DNA of 64,000 bases from Ischnura elegans (lineage: Eukaryota; Arthropoda; Insecta; Odonata; Coenagrionidae). The notes under the pieces are model-generated. The model made no database searches. It saw nothing but the letters and a program-made list of their open reading frames with translations, and had not been told where the DNA came from. A program made the position numbers and the translations under genes. Numbering within the stretch: position 1 is the stretch's first letter; each line of letters begins with the position of its first letter. Of the stretch, positions 50,175 through 63,100 are shown one piece after another. The stretch is taken from positions 136,226,972 to 136,290,971 of the forward strand of contig NC_060248.1 of NCBI RefSeq assembly GCF_921293095.1. Direction: 5' to 3'.

Positions 50175-50605
50175 GTGGCTGTGGTTAATTGCCGTATTTT
50201 AATTGGTATGATTCCCGAATTCCACAATTTAATTCATGGTACGAAGTGTAACGTTATTTTTGGAACTGAAAGTTGGCGAACAGATCATTATTCAGACAAG
50301 GTGATCTTCTCAAAATCGTTCACTGTTATCGGAAAGATAGAATTAATGGAGCTGGAGGCCGAATATTTATAGCTTTAATGAATTCAACCGTCAGCCAAGC
50401 GGTAATCGCATCTGAGACCAGAGTTGAATCTGTGTGGTGTTCAATTAAAAGTCCAAAACTCAAACCTATTATGATGCTCGTATTGCAGGCCATTCAACTC
50501 AAATATAACATCAATGTTGGATTTTGGAACCCAAATTAACAGGATAGGCTCCAAGTATCCTGAAAGAAACTTGATTGTAGGTGGAGACTTCAACGTAGAA
50601 TAGAA
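50175..50605 (+). pseudogene. LINE apurinic-like endonuclease fragment
   Basis: KCNVIFGTESWRTDHYSDKV (TETWL motif region) is followed, with frame changes, by FTVYRKDRINGAGG, then ESVWCSI and LIVGGDFNVE near 50575-50600, the GDFN motif of LINE endonucleases. Premature stops and frameshifts make it dead. No RT follows. Confidence 0.7.
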
Positions 50606-50726
50606 ACAATCATTTCAATTGTTTCTGTAGGGGAGGGGGGAATTTGAACAACATTCCCACCTCACTTAATATTTTTATTACAACATGATTAAAGAGAAAT
50701 GTATGCGGGATATGTGCAATGTTTAA

Positions 50727-52292
50727 TCTATATATATAAAAGTAAGTCGAAAATGGTGTTAGTTAGAACACTTATAACTCGAGAACGGCTGCACCGATTA
50801 TAGTGACATTAGGCTCTTTGGATTCGTCTCAGCCCCGGATAACATATAGGACATTAAAAAATAGGAAAAGTTCACAAAAAAATTCAAATTTATCTTAGAG
50901 ATACGTTTTTAGGAGTTGATTGTTAAGACGGTCAAAAAAATAAGATTTTTTTTTCGTTTGTACTAATACTAATGTATTGACTAATCTTTTCAACAATATC
51001 AAATAAATTTAAATATTCAAACATGTTAAAAATATTAAAGTAATATTAAAATAGTATTAAAATAATTGAATTAGAGGTAAGCTCACAATCAGCTCGAATT
51101 GAGTTGTCAACAAACACATAACTACCGTGAGTGTAAACAAATCTCCAAGCAATTGTTGATTATCAGTAATGTCCGTGTACTCTGCATGAATTCAAATCTT
51201 TTAACATTGTAATAAACGAAGACGAAGTCACCAACTGTCTATCTGAATATTTAAAGTCCTTGGACGCACCTGGCTTACCACGGAACGATTTACAGCTAAA
51301 GGTGGGTTCTGTGTTCATGATCTTTCGAAACCTAAACCAACCAAAACTATCCAACGGAACGTGTTTTCGTTTGTGATGTTTGTTCTCATGTGTAATGTGT
51401 GAAAACCCATAATTTTCTCATGGTAAGTAGTATGTGGTATGTTTACGAGTCGGTAAACCATCCGCTGTATTACTTCCTTCGCTTCAAGGGCGCAGCTAGG
51501 AATTAAGGATAGGCGCCGCTAATACTGGCGGGTCTGTAGGGTATAGAAAACTCACCAAGGTAAGCGAGAGATGTGGGGGCCCTCCCCAGACATTTTTTAG
51601 GATAAAAGGTTCAAAATGGTAGGTTTTGCGGCTGTGTGAACAGTTAAATATTTTGTGACTCATCCGTCCCCCTAATATTAATAACCAAATGTTTTATAAA
51701 AAGATTCTCTGAGCTTTTGGGGAGGTTTTAACCCCCAAAAACCCACCTCGCTGCGTCCCTGCTTCGCTTCGCTATTTTTATTTAGCTTCATTCGCTTTAT
51801 CTTGTGCCTGATAACAAAACAAAAACTGTTGTTTATGAGAAGGCGCTTGACGCAAGACATTAAGCCCGAATGTGTAGGGCACACCGTGGTGCGTTTACGC
51901 ATGCAGCACGTTTACGCAGTGCATTTTTTACAAACAGTGATACTATAACTGGCGCGCCTAAAGTCATTTGATACGAATGCCGCTTCATAGGGGCTTTTCT
52001 TACACTTTTGAGCATCAGTCAAGCGTCGGTCTAGCGTTGCGTTAACCTGCCCCGTGAACGAGCCAAGTTTACGCTACGGACTTAGACCTAAAAACATTTT
52101 TTTTTACGGTTAATAACACAAATAGCCAACAACAGAATGCGTATAACTTTTATTTCATCAATATTTTCTCATTTAATTTATAATGAATCAAATATGATTA
52201 AAACGATACAGCCGCTCTTTATTTATAAATATTGCAACTAAACTATAAGTTCATTGAATGTTAGGCGGTACGAAGTTCGCCGGGTCAGCTAG
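50727..52292 (+). mobile_element. Helitron-like non-autonomous element
   Basis: It begins TCTATATATATAAAAGTAAG after an A and ends with a hairpin (GGCGGTACGAAGTTCGCC, 52264-52281) and CTAG at 52289-52292 before a T. This matches the Helitron rules: 5' TC, 3' CTRR, subterminal hairpin, insertion in AT, no duplication. The early text ACTCGAGAACGGCTGCACCG is typical of arthropod Helitrons. It encodes no Rep/helicase, and a hAT-type MITE has inserted at 51485-51761. Confidence 0.75.
51485..51761 (-). mobile_element. hAT-type MITE, CAGGGGCGCAGC-end family (copy 3), nested in the Helitron
   Basis: 277 bp, opposite orientation to copies 1 and 2. Ends CAAGGGCGCAGCTAGG and CTCGCTGCGTCCCTG, with a perfect 8-bp duplication CTTCGCTT (51477-51484 and 51762-51769). 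Its position inside the Helitron dates it as the later insertion. Confidence 0.88.
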
Positions 52293-52574
52293 TACTACAT
52301 AAATTGTGCATCTCATGTTTTATAATAAATCCGTCTTCAGAACTTCAGTTTACTTTCTCTCGTAAATTATCCGACCCGCCGAAATATATTTTCCTAAGAG
52401 TAACGCTGAGTTTTTCAATGAGAGACAGCAAGCATTACAACATAAAATATTCGCCGCAATATCACAGCAAATAATTTCATTGCATGTTAAAATTCAGTTT
52501 GATTTCGTGACACTAGAAGACTGGTTCGTTCCCTTCCATGACAAACGAAAGCTCGTGATTGAAACACCAAAGTA

Positions 52575-52655
52575 ATGAGGGAGTGAGTTGGCCTAGTGAT
52601 AAAGCAAAGGATTTACCATGATAGAATACGTCTTCGCTGATTCGAATCTCTCCGG
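52575..52655 (+). repeat. tRNA-derived SINE-like fragment
   Basis: TTGGCCTAGTGATAAAGC resembles an A box and TGATTCGAATCTCTCC a B box at tRNA-like spacing. No tail or duplication was identified. Confidence 0.35.
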
Positions 52656-52885
52656 AATAACATTTTATATACATGGCAGTAACATATTTTCTTTTCCTCT
52701 TTAACGCATATTTACAACGCAATTCTGACGTTATAAAATATTGAATGGCGAATATCCTTTTTTTTGTTCTCCGAGGATATCGATATTCGTCTTAATCGAA
52801 ATCTCAATGCACGAATAATATGGAAAATATTTCAGTCTGGTATTCTTCTCCTTGATTTAATAACGCCTCGCAAATCACTGTATGC

Positions 52886-53670
52886 CTCCCACCAGGAATG
52901 AAGTTATACGTCTCCCAATCTATAGAAAGTACAGTCGGATTCAAAAGTATTGCAACGAATTAAGCGGTGCCACTTTCGCCGCAGTTTGGAGACTGAGTTT
53001 CAGTATTTTCTATTGTTCCTGTGGGAGGGAATTTTGTAGGAGAGAATATGGAAATTATTTCAGTCGGGCGGCTTCGTGCTGGCAAGTGAAGAAACCTGCA
53101 TCCTTTTACCTTCACGGCACCAAGAGCCAACGAGGACGGACGCAGACGCGACTGAGCTACCAGATCTGCAGAGGTATTCTGCTAAACGTGATTTTCGCAA
53201 GACAAATAATGGAATAAGAAATACCTTTAATGGCATCAATCCAGCATATTGTATTATTGACTGCCTTTGATGCACCAGCTTAGGCATAGTGTTGAACATT
53301 AATAAGTGCATTAACGGAAAAAAGAACGTAAACAAAAATAAAAAGTTATCGCCATCACAAACAACGAAAATAAAATCATTTTTACCTACCCATATTTTAT
53401 GGAAACCAGACCAGCGACCGGGCTACTAGATCGAGTCAAACTCTGGGAGCGAAAGCCCTATCGAAATTAAGATTAGCGGATTGAATACACGGTAGGTAAT
53501 TCACGTCCTGGCAGATGTCGGGCCCCGTAACGAGGTTTTTCCTATCTTTAGATTAATATTTGGACTCACCGTTTACCTCTCACCAATGCGTAGGTTGATG
53601 AGCGAGTAGGTCTGTACTGTGCACTGTAGTTACGGCAGAGTCCTGCGAGGGATCGAGTTCGCAGTAATCA
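52886..53670. repeat. Left arm of a large inverted duplication of LINE-related sequence
   Basis: 52886-53165 is the diverged reverse complement of 55608-55990, and 53487-53670 that of 55185-55384, in mirrored order. Matching points include GTGCCACTTTCGCCGCAGTT at about 52965 and the CCTATCTTTAGA segment near 53540. Confidence 0.7.
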
Positions 53671-54170
53671 CTCTTACGTAGAAAATCCTCTAACGAGATT
53701 AAGCCAAGTATTGAAGTCCTTTATCGCGCGGGCGAAAAACGAATTTCCACACCTATCTCTTCGGCAAAATATCTCTCTTAATTTAACATTTCTGAAATCT
53801 AGTGGGCTTCTAATATCATTTTCTCCAGGTTAATCTTCAAGATATCCATCCTCGATTGCTCAAGAATTGTAAGTCTAGATCGTAGCCTATCTAATTCGAT
53901 AAACATCTGTGTAACGCTTCATGCACGCCCGTGTCAGATTTTGACGAATGGCACGGCTTCCGTTTGTGTTTTATTAAGTTCAAAGATGAAGCATTTCTGC
54001 ACGTTATCCCATGTACTAGTTGCATATTTAAGGAGTGACCGGACGAGTGCGAAATAGCTGCTCTCTTTTACTCTCTCGTCTGAAAATATTTTCGCAATAC
54101 GCTTGACGAATGCTAACTCCTTCAATGCACTGCCACAAATATTTTTATGTGTTCCATGCAATAGGTTCGT
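53671..54170 (-). pseudogene. CR1/L2-like LINE, C-terminal ORF2 piece, minus strand
   Basis: NICGSALKELAFVKRIAKIF, then YFALVRSLLKYATSTWDNVQK, reads like the LGFLRRN...AYxxLVRPxLEYASxVWDP segment after the RT thumb. Further downstream, LDRLRSRLTILEQSR and CRRDRCGNSFFARAIKDFN resemble the end of such ORF2 proteins. Several stops. Confidence 0.6.
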
Positions 54171-54399
54171 AACTCCTGGTTACTACTCTTCATCTAGTGC
54201 CTCTCTGTTAAACCCCCAAATATGCCAAGAAATAATTATCCGTTTTGGTTTTACACATGACTCTATTCCAATTTTTAAGGCTGCAAATATTACTTTTTTG
54301 ATCACATATAACGTCCACGACATCGATTTGTTTTATCACCTTAGTACGGCTTTCTGCTCAAAGGTCTAATAGTTTATTTCCCCTCGGGAGCATGTCAAC

Positions 54400-54900
54400 T
54401 ACTTGTGCAAGTGAGTGATTTCCGTTTACTAAGATCTCGCAGATTTCTCTATTCCTTGAATCCGGTATTAGAGAGCAAGAATCCAAATTTATACGTGGGA
54501 GATGGAAGTCTCGCAGAATAATTATTACATTTCTGCTGTCTCTCTAAGAAAATGCAGATATTTGATTTTCTAATAGGGAAATAATATCATATCGCTGTCT
54601 GATTGTACACCATATCCTTTCTATTTCAATGTCTGTTAATTCATGGGAGGCGCTGTATAAATGTGACTTGACTGCTAGAAAATATCCAACACCTTCTCCA
54701 TCGCAGTTGTAGATTTTAATTACTGGAGGAAAAACTTCGCTGTCTCATATATCCTTCGTAAGTCGACTCTCTGTCACTATGACCATATCTGCGTCTCGAA
54801 ATCTGCAGTCGATTTTAGCGCTCTTGTTTATAACGCTATAGCAATGAATTGCGAAAAAGTTAGTGTCATATTTTGATGGTTGAATTTCGAATGATTCTTA
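54400..54900 (-). pseudogene. LINE endonuclease fragment, minus strand
   Basis: VIVTESRLTKDI, GEGVGYFLAVKSHLYSASH, TDIEIERIWCTI and IIILRDFHLPRINLDS parallel the TETWL, GGGVLIAVK, ExIW and GDFNLPxIDW motifs of LINE endonucleases. Key residues are partly altered (GDFN to RDFH), and stops interrupt the frame. Confidence 0.6.
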
Positions 54901-55184
54901 TCTACGCTTATGTGGTTAAGATGGGCAAATTACACTGGAAGTGCTCATAAAATTTCATATAATTTCCCTGGGTTAATTGTTAGGAATTTTTCCTTAGTTT
55001 CCGGCATTACTACTCTTAAATTTACTTCACGTGATGTGAAGATTTGCACAATGCGGATTACCTCTGAGGACAACTTTACTCATTACTAATATTTAGTACT
55101 GAATTTATCTCCCCGAATTACCCGCATAGATTATATTGATGGTAAGAGTACGTCTTTTCAAAAATGAGAAAAAGTATGATTATT

Positions 55185-55923
55185 GTGGACTAGATCCCTC
55201 CCAGGAATCTACCGCCACTACCGCGCACAGTATAAACCTACTCACCCATGAAGGCACGCACTAGGAAAAGGTATACGGTGAGTCCAAATATAATTCTAAA
55301 GATAGGAAAAAAAACCTCGTCCCGAAGGCCGAAAGTAAACACTCCAACGGCCCGACGTCTGCGGGGACGTGAATTACCTTAGTGCATTCCATCCGCTAAT
55401 ATATTAATTCCGATGGGGTATTCGATCCTGGAGTTAGACTCCAGCAGGGTTATTCCTCTAATCGTATGGCCGGGCAATAAGTCAAAATCGACCATAACTA
55501 CGGCCTCGGGACATACGTATAGCTTCGAGCGATTAGTACGTAGAGCTGATTTTGATGGGTTCAAGGGTCATCTGAAAAACGCTCCTGGAGTTTGACTCGA
55601 GGTCCGGTAGCTCGGTCACGTCCGCGTCCGTCCTCGTCGGATCTTGGTGCCGTGAAGGAAAAGGATGCAGGTTGCTTTCTGTGCCAACCTTCAAATTTTT
55701 CACCGACCCGACCCCATCAATTAAGGGTGTCTCGAGAGTGTCTACCTATTATTGTAAACGATAGAACATTCGGGTAATTCGAAAAAGGACTTGATGGAGA
55801 CGAATACCTGACTGAAATATCTTCCATATTCCCTCCGACAAAATTCCCTCCCACAGATACCACAGAAAGTGCTGAAACTAGTTTCCAAACTGCGGCGAAA
55901 GTGGCGCCGCTTCATTCTTTGCA
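55185..55923. repeat. Right arm of the inverted duplication
   Basis: Mirror of 52886-53670. It also contains ADFDGFKGHLKNA (about 55537-55577), a second copy of the linker peptide found at 56224 in the adjacent LINE, showing the sequences belong to one family rearranged locally. Confidence 0.65.
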
Positions 55924-57960
55924 ATGATTAATCCCACTGTACCTTCTATAGATTGGGACTCGCATAGATTCATTCCTGGTGGGAGGGATAAAGTGATTTC
56001 CGAGGCGTTTTTACACACTTTTACATCAGATTCATTGTTTCAAATAGTATCCGCACCAAATAGAGGAGAAAGTATTCTTGAAATATTATCGACAAATATA
56101 CCTCATCAGGTAATAAACGTGAGCACCGTCGAATTAATTAGTGACCGTAGGTTAGTAACAGCAAAATTTTCTTTGAATACCGCTGAAATTTTTAAAGGGC
56201 CTAAACTTTTAATTTTTAAAAGAGCTGATTTTGATGGGTTTAAGAGTCATCTGAAAAATGCTTCACCTGCGTTTCAAGAGTCATTATCAAAGTTAAATGT
56301 AGGTGGTACTTGGATAGCTCTTCTTTCGCTCGTATCCTCGGAAATGAATAGTTACATCCCTGGTGAAACAAAAAAAGAAGATAGCGACCGAGATGGTATG
56401 ACGCGGAAATGAGAAAATCATTGAGGCGACAAAGAGCGTGTTTTTTTAATTCCGCCACGAAGAAAGCGTTCAGGAATGCATTCACCAATTTTAAAAGGAA
56501 AAACACTAGTAGATCAGTTAAGGGATATCCCAAAAGGATTATGGTCTTATTTTAAGGAAGTTCAAGGTAAAAGATCTACCGTATGTTCGTTGAGAAACGA
56601 TAATGGAGATAAGTTGACAAGTTCCGATAAAGAAAATTCGTTAAATATTCCTACTTCAAGAGCGTGGTCACTGAAACTTCTGATAACTCATCCTAGACAG
56701 TGGTCAATCTCTGCATAGGAAAGATGCCGCCTATTGACATTAGTACGCACGGAATAGAAAATATATTGACATCGCTCAGTCTAAATAAATCACCTGGACC
56801 CGACGAAATCCCTTCTCGCGTGTACATCATCGAAGTTGCATCAGATATCGTTCCCCATTTGCAGTTAATATTCAGTAAGTCCATCGAGCAACACGAAGTA
56901 CCTAATGACTGGAAAATTTCTAATGTAACGCCAACATTCAAAAGTGGAGGCAAGGAAGAGCCATCTAATTACGGACCGATATCCTTAACGTCCATCTCAT
57001 GCGAAGTCCTTCGACACATCGTAGTCAACTCAGTAATGACACAATTAGATGAGCAAAACTGTTAATGAGAACTCAACGCGGATTCCTGAGAAGTAGATCA
57101 TGCGGAACCCAGCTAGTGCTTTTCGCCCACGATACTTTAGTTTCCGGAGAGGACAACATTCAAGTAGACGCGTTTTTTTTTATTTCAAAAAAGGCATTGA
57201 TAATGAACTCCACGGAAATATAATAATGAAACTGAAGCCTTACTGCCTAGATGAATGTCATTTCCTGGATAAGAGAACTTTTGAGCAACCGCTTGCAGAG
57301 AGCATATTAGACGGTGAAGTCTCCAACGAGGTTAGAGTCACTTCTGGCGTCCCTCAGGGTAGTGCCATAGGCCCCCACTCCTATTCCTTCTTTATGTAAA
57401 CGACACTAAAGAAATAGTATACAGTAAGCTACGATTATTTGCAGAGGACGATGTAGTTTACAGGGAAATCCGTTCCAGTAAAGATAGTTACGAACTAACG
57501 AACGACTTTGCTACTATCCAAGCATGGTGCGATGCATGGCAGTTTGAATTAAATTTGAAAAAAGCATAGTAATGAATTATACTCAATTATTATCGTCGTG
57601 GAATAAACATAATCGGGAAATTATAGGTTAAGCTAATCGTTAAATGGGAATATTGTTAAAAGTATATTAGGAAAGTACGACGACAAAGTGAGAGAAATTA
57701 GCTACTCCTCCCTCGTTAGACCCCATTTAGAATACGCTGCCAGTGTCTGGGACATTCATGATAAAGGCTTAAAAACAGAGTTAGAACGCGTGCAAAGAAG
57801 AGCTGCCAGGTATGCGAAAGGTCGTTTCGATAGTCTTGTTAGTGTGACTGACCTCTTAGATAAACTGATGGGAATCTCCGTCAGACCGTAGATTGAAAAA
57901 TAGACGAAACCAGCTATATAAATTCTAGAGCAGTGTCTACTCTAACGAAGTTAGCCATAT
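55924..57960 (+). pseudogene. CR1/L2-like LINE, endonuclease end to RT, decayed
   Basis: PTVPSIDWDSHRFIPGG and NRGESILEILSTN are the C-terminal endonuclease region; ADFDGFKSHLKNASPAF is the linker. RT follows in broken frames: SLNKSPGPDEIPSRV, NDWKISNVTPTFKSGGKEEP, NYGPISLTSIS, RGFLRSRSCGTQLV, VTSGVPQGSAIGPH, LRLFAEDDVVYREI and YSSLVRPHLEYAASVWD. The catalytic FADD is now FAED, and frameshifts and stops occur near 56412, 56718, 57064 and 57398. The C-terminal piece matches 28370-28790. It is dead, but the longest copy here. Confidence 0.8.
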
Positions 57961-59942
57961 CTTACGGACGCCAACATACCACGGAAGATCAGACTATACA
58001 AATAAAATAAGTGAGGTAGACTATCACTATCTGATTTTGCCTTCACAGTAACGGGGATGAACTATGAAGATTTACGGCGATTTGGAATACAAACCCAAAT
58101 ACGAACAGCCATATATACATTACCATTAACATTAGATTTTAAAAGATGTAGTTTGCCATCAGTATAAATTGGGTTAAACACTTTTATACTATCACGAAAG
58201 GAAAGTTCCTCATGGAACATAACAACATTTAAGTCTTCCACTTTCCGAAACGAGAAAGTAGGTAACGGCAAATGCGGAAATATTAAGTGATAGGTTTGGT
58301 ATGGCAATCAAATCGTAGGGAAAAAGGAATGAGGTTTGGGAATATTAAGGGCTATAAACGTACTATGAAGTGTGTAAAAACTTAAAAAAACAGGTGGATA
58401 TGTTATTTAGCTGTAACAAGCAAATACCTATAGCAAGGATCTCTTAAATATAAATAATTCTCAACTGATTTAAATCTAAATGCATTCGGAAGAATTGAAT
58501 GATTAAGTTAGGAGCCATAGCGATAATTTTAACCATACTGTAGATACTAACGCGAGGATATATCAAAAAGCTGTTGGCATTGCAAAGAATGGAGCTCATT
58601 TCAGTAGATTTTCCGTCAGTTTCTACTAGACTACACTATTAATATTATATTATTACATTTAAATGTTGTCGAAAGCCATAAGAAGTAGCGTCGAGGCATA
58701 AACGTCTTTATGTTCCAAGAGAACCAATCTTCTAATTCACCCAGTGCCAACATACTCAAAGAATCACTCGTTAAGCGTATTCAGAAGGCGTTGATATTCA
58801 TAACAATTATACAAGTGTAGTTAAATTTTAGTCGTCGCCTATATAATAATAATTGCACCAAGAAACCTAAACGCACAAATTTCCACGCATCTTTTACGGT
58901 ATTTTTCCTGGCATTTGAAATTTTTAAGAACTCCATGCAGGGCGAAACAAGCAAAAAAAAATTGTTTATCTTAAGTATATAACGATATGAAAAATCTTAT
59001 ATTTCAACTATAGGCGAAGTATTACCAATGACAACAATTTGGCGCATAACATAATAAAATGTTGTGTAATAATGAAAATTGAAATTAGCTTACCATTTAT
59101 TCCTCAGGATTGCTCTCTGATGTACAAGAATTCCAAGAAATATCAATCGCATAACTGACACCACAAATTTCACATGGAATGGATGCACTGAAAATAGTCA
59201 AAGAAAGACACACATTCACAAAATGCTGATAGCATACACGAACCGAGAGTATGAAATGCATAAAATTTGAAAACTAAAATATTATCGCAGCACCATACGA
59301 CTATTACGATAATGGAAAACTTAAAGTAAGAAAGGGAGTTGGTGAATAATGATAGTTAATACACTAATTTATTCGATAATCATTCCTTTATGATTGCTAA
59401 GGCGATGTATGTTAACGGTTGGGAAGAGAAAATTTAAGAAAAAAAACCGGAAGGTCATCGTCGGTAAAATTCCGAGTAAATGTTTGAACATTTACGTAAA
59501 AGTTTACAAAAAAAGCAATCACCACCACTTGCCGACTCCAACAAAGGAAAGGCGTATATTTCAACTCTCACAACGAAATGTTAGGGTATATACCTTGAAG
59601 GATCTCCGAAAAATACCATGCCACTGATAACTGCAAGGTAAGGTAATCTGCGGTAAAATGGCACAGTCATACAAGTATTCAACTATCTTGGTGACAAAGT
59701 CCCATAAATTTTCATACAATTTCCTTGCGACAACAACAAAGACGACGTGAAAAATTGATTACAATATCCTCTAGCCAGGTGGGTTAAATCATTATATTTT
59801 AGCTATTTTCAACACCCTTAAAAAATCACTCAAGAAACACGTAAGGATGACCTTCCAGCACTTCGTCGACGATACACAAATAGGTACTCAAATCAGATAA
59901 AGTTAAACAGAGTACACTTCGTTGATTGAATTAACACAATAC
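57961..59942. other. Anonymous AT-rich intergenic DNA
   Basis: No gene or repeat recognised. The 77-codon frame at 59394-59627 is Lys/Arg-rich without a domain. Confidence 0.4.
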
Positions 59943-60124
59943 GACCACTGGACCGCTAAATAAACAATTTCCCATCATCTGATACGTGAGAAATGAAGAC
60001 AACATTATTGAAACTAGATTACTGGGCATCGTGCTCAATGATGAACGATTTAGACGTATCCCGTATCACAATAGCAATCGGACCGTGAAAGTGAATAAGC
60101 GATAAAAATAAGGCACGGATTGGA
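59943..60124 (+). repeat. Dispersed repeat, copy B (pairs with 47123-47305)
   Basis: Same-orientation near-identical partner of copy A, again ending near AAGGCACGGATTGGA. No clear flanking duplication. Confidence 0.8.
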
Positions 60125-63100
60125 AAAGTATCCCCACTATCCTCGCATCTTTGGAAGGAACAAATAAATCATACGAATCACGGGCGAAGATATCACGGAA
60201 ACACCTCCTTCAAATCTTGAGGTTCTTTGCTAAGGGTAATTCATGTTCTTAAGCGAAATAAAGCAAGTAGCTCACGTATATTTATCGTCATTAATGACAG
60301 CAAATTCACATACGTATTAAACACTAAAATGAAAAAGTAATGCCGTAAATGTGTCATATGGAACCGGTACCTTAAACATGGCTTCGTTACTTACCTCTTA
60401 ACTCTAAGACGACAATCACCAAACTGAGACGGGTCGAGGCTCCCGAAGATTCGGAGATAGAGCAGGCACGTGATTGGATAAAACCAATGACGTCACGAAA
60501 ATAAAGCCAATATATTTTCGTAAATATATTAAAAGAGACTTTCAGTTTCAAATAAATAAATAGGATATCATTGAAATTAATTTTCAAATGTAATATTTTA
60601 TATAAAGTCATTAAAAATAATTTAGTTTTCCTAAGAACTAGTATCCTTTCCTTTGTTGCGTAATAAGTTCGATAGTTTGAGTGCTTTTGACTCTCCAACG
60701 GTTTCAGTGCTCTATTCAACCAGACGTCGCTAAATTCCATAATCGATCCTCCCCACTCCCTAACTTTGGAGGCATTTCTTGCCTCGTTAACCGTCACAAG
60801 ACAATGACTCATTCTCCTGTGTCATTTCAAAAACTACTTCCGCGCTGTCAGTGTTGCAGTGTCTACACCGACGGACCACCGTCCCTGACTTCATCAACAT
60901 CGGCGTGCACAAAGGGCACGCTTGAGAAATTTGGAAGGAGAGAGAAAAATGTGCGCATGTGAGGCCAGAGTGTGATGATAACCTATTGCAAACAGCGGCT
61001 TGCTTGGAAGAAATTCTCGTGATTAACAGTGACTTAGTGAGTGAGTTATTTATTATCATTTTGTGCGCTTTTACTGCTATCATAATCTGTATTCCATATC
61101 TTAGTGCGCCATCGCTATCATAATTCAAAAAGTGTGGTCGATTTTTAGCATTTTATGATTCAATTGCATTCGTTAGGTTATCCGCTCAACAAATCCTCAA
61201 GGAGTGATACTGGTATGACTGATATTATTTCAAACACTAATATTCTCCGATATATTCTCATCGTCAGGAAAAAACCATTTAAGTATTTTTTGAATCTCTC
61301 TCTCTTATTTTTTCTATCTATCTTTCATATTCTTTATCGTATGTGCATTATGGCAGCATGCTTCTTTTTTACTGTCTTTTTGGGCAAAGATGCTAAAGTA
61401 ACTGTACTGAATCTGTTTTACTGCTTACAGAGAATGTGAGTACGGAGTAATGGGAAATTTTGATTCGGAAGTACTTGAGGAGCAGAAATAGACGAGAGAG
61501 ATCACGATTACGTGAAATTTGTTGTGCAAGTCCTATGACTTAAATGCCGTCATCATAGAACAGCAATCAGAAGGTGGGTTTGACGCAGCTCTCCACTCAG
61601 TTCTCCTATGATCTATCATTTTCATATTTACGTCTACCCATAGCAACCTTCGCTCTGAGGCATTGAGTGAGTGATGATATTAATTAAATTTTTGGACACC
61701 CCCACATATATACTTCTATACCCTATCCCAAATGTTCAATGGCAAACTACGTGCCGTCTACATAGTAATGGGCAACTCAGATTAATATTCCCTTAATTTA
61801 TCAGGTTGCATTGGATGGACTATCTGCATTGTTTTTCACTGTTCGGCCCCTAAAGTGTTTGCAGTATTTCTTAGATTTCTCGGGTTACCTCCCTTTTTCT
61901 CTGAAAGATTTACATCCAACAAATGTGGTCAGTAATTAACATTCTCAGTCGCCGTTTTTTGTATTTAATAATCTCATCATCAGTGATGCAGATAAAGATG
62001 ATACTTCAATCTAAATAATTTATTCAAACTATAAGATTAATGCTATAATTATCTGGTACACCAACTTTTAAAAACCTTTCTCATGTCGTTCTCTTTTGTA
62101 TAATTTTGCAGTAACTCTGAACAAAGCGTTTTCTGAGTATTAATCCTAGTGTTCGTTGGGTCTGCTCTCACAATATGGGCATGAAGTGAGAAGAAATTTG
62201 GTGCAAGAAGAGCATATGGTACGACCACGCCAGTGGAGCAGAAAGTTACTGGAATGATCCTGAATAAGTGAGTGAAAAAAATAATTTATATTTACATTCA
62301 AGTGAAATTGGAGTCTATACAGGGCCACCAATCCCCTCTTAGGCTCTGCGTCGTCAACTTTCACAAATCTGAAGACTGAATTCTCGAAAAACAGATGATT
62401 CACCTCCTGTCCCGTAACTTTTCATTCTTATCTCAATAGCCCACTATTTCTCGCTGGCGACACTCTACACCCATAATTAGTGATATTTTTGGCAAAATTT
62501 CACAGTGTTTGGCGATTATTCTCAAATTAGTGGGGACCGCTGAATACTTCAGCAGATATGAGGATAGGGAATAGGGTAACTCAATACGAGCATCCCCGCA
62601 GAGGTTTCCCTCTTGGGAATTAAATTTATCCCTGATTTACGTCTATTTATGACTATTTCCCTTGCTAACTTTCGCCATTTCCCGCATTAGTACTTAGGTT
62701 GGGGTTTCAATGTTGACATGGAATTACGCATCTATATCACATAAAGTCCCCTGACGACCACTCACTCATACAAATATTTGGGATGAACGAGACGAGATAC
62801 GACAAAAAGTCTTATGAAGACCCCCTCTAAAATTGTCTGAAACCCCTGGAAAAATTGTGAAAACTATAAAGTTCCAATTATTTCCCCCCGGTAGCGAGCA
62901 AAGCGAGTATCTTGTATATAATTGAGAAAAAAATCGAAATTTTGATTATATTCACTATAACACATATGCTCCGCCGATGCAATCCATGGAAGTAAGAAGC
63001 GACGATAAGACCGATTCTATTTCTTCCGTGACATTCAATTCTCAGCACATTTATGAGGAACCGTTGGAGCCCCCACCTCCAAACTCCTTCCTCAAGCCTA

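Noticed and set aside
60387-61128. 141- and 113-codon minus-strand frames as a gene
   Set aside because: No recognisable domain, mutual overlap and biased low-complexity segments; left as unannotated.
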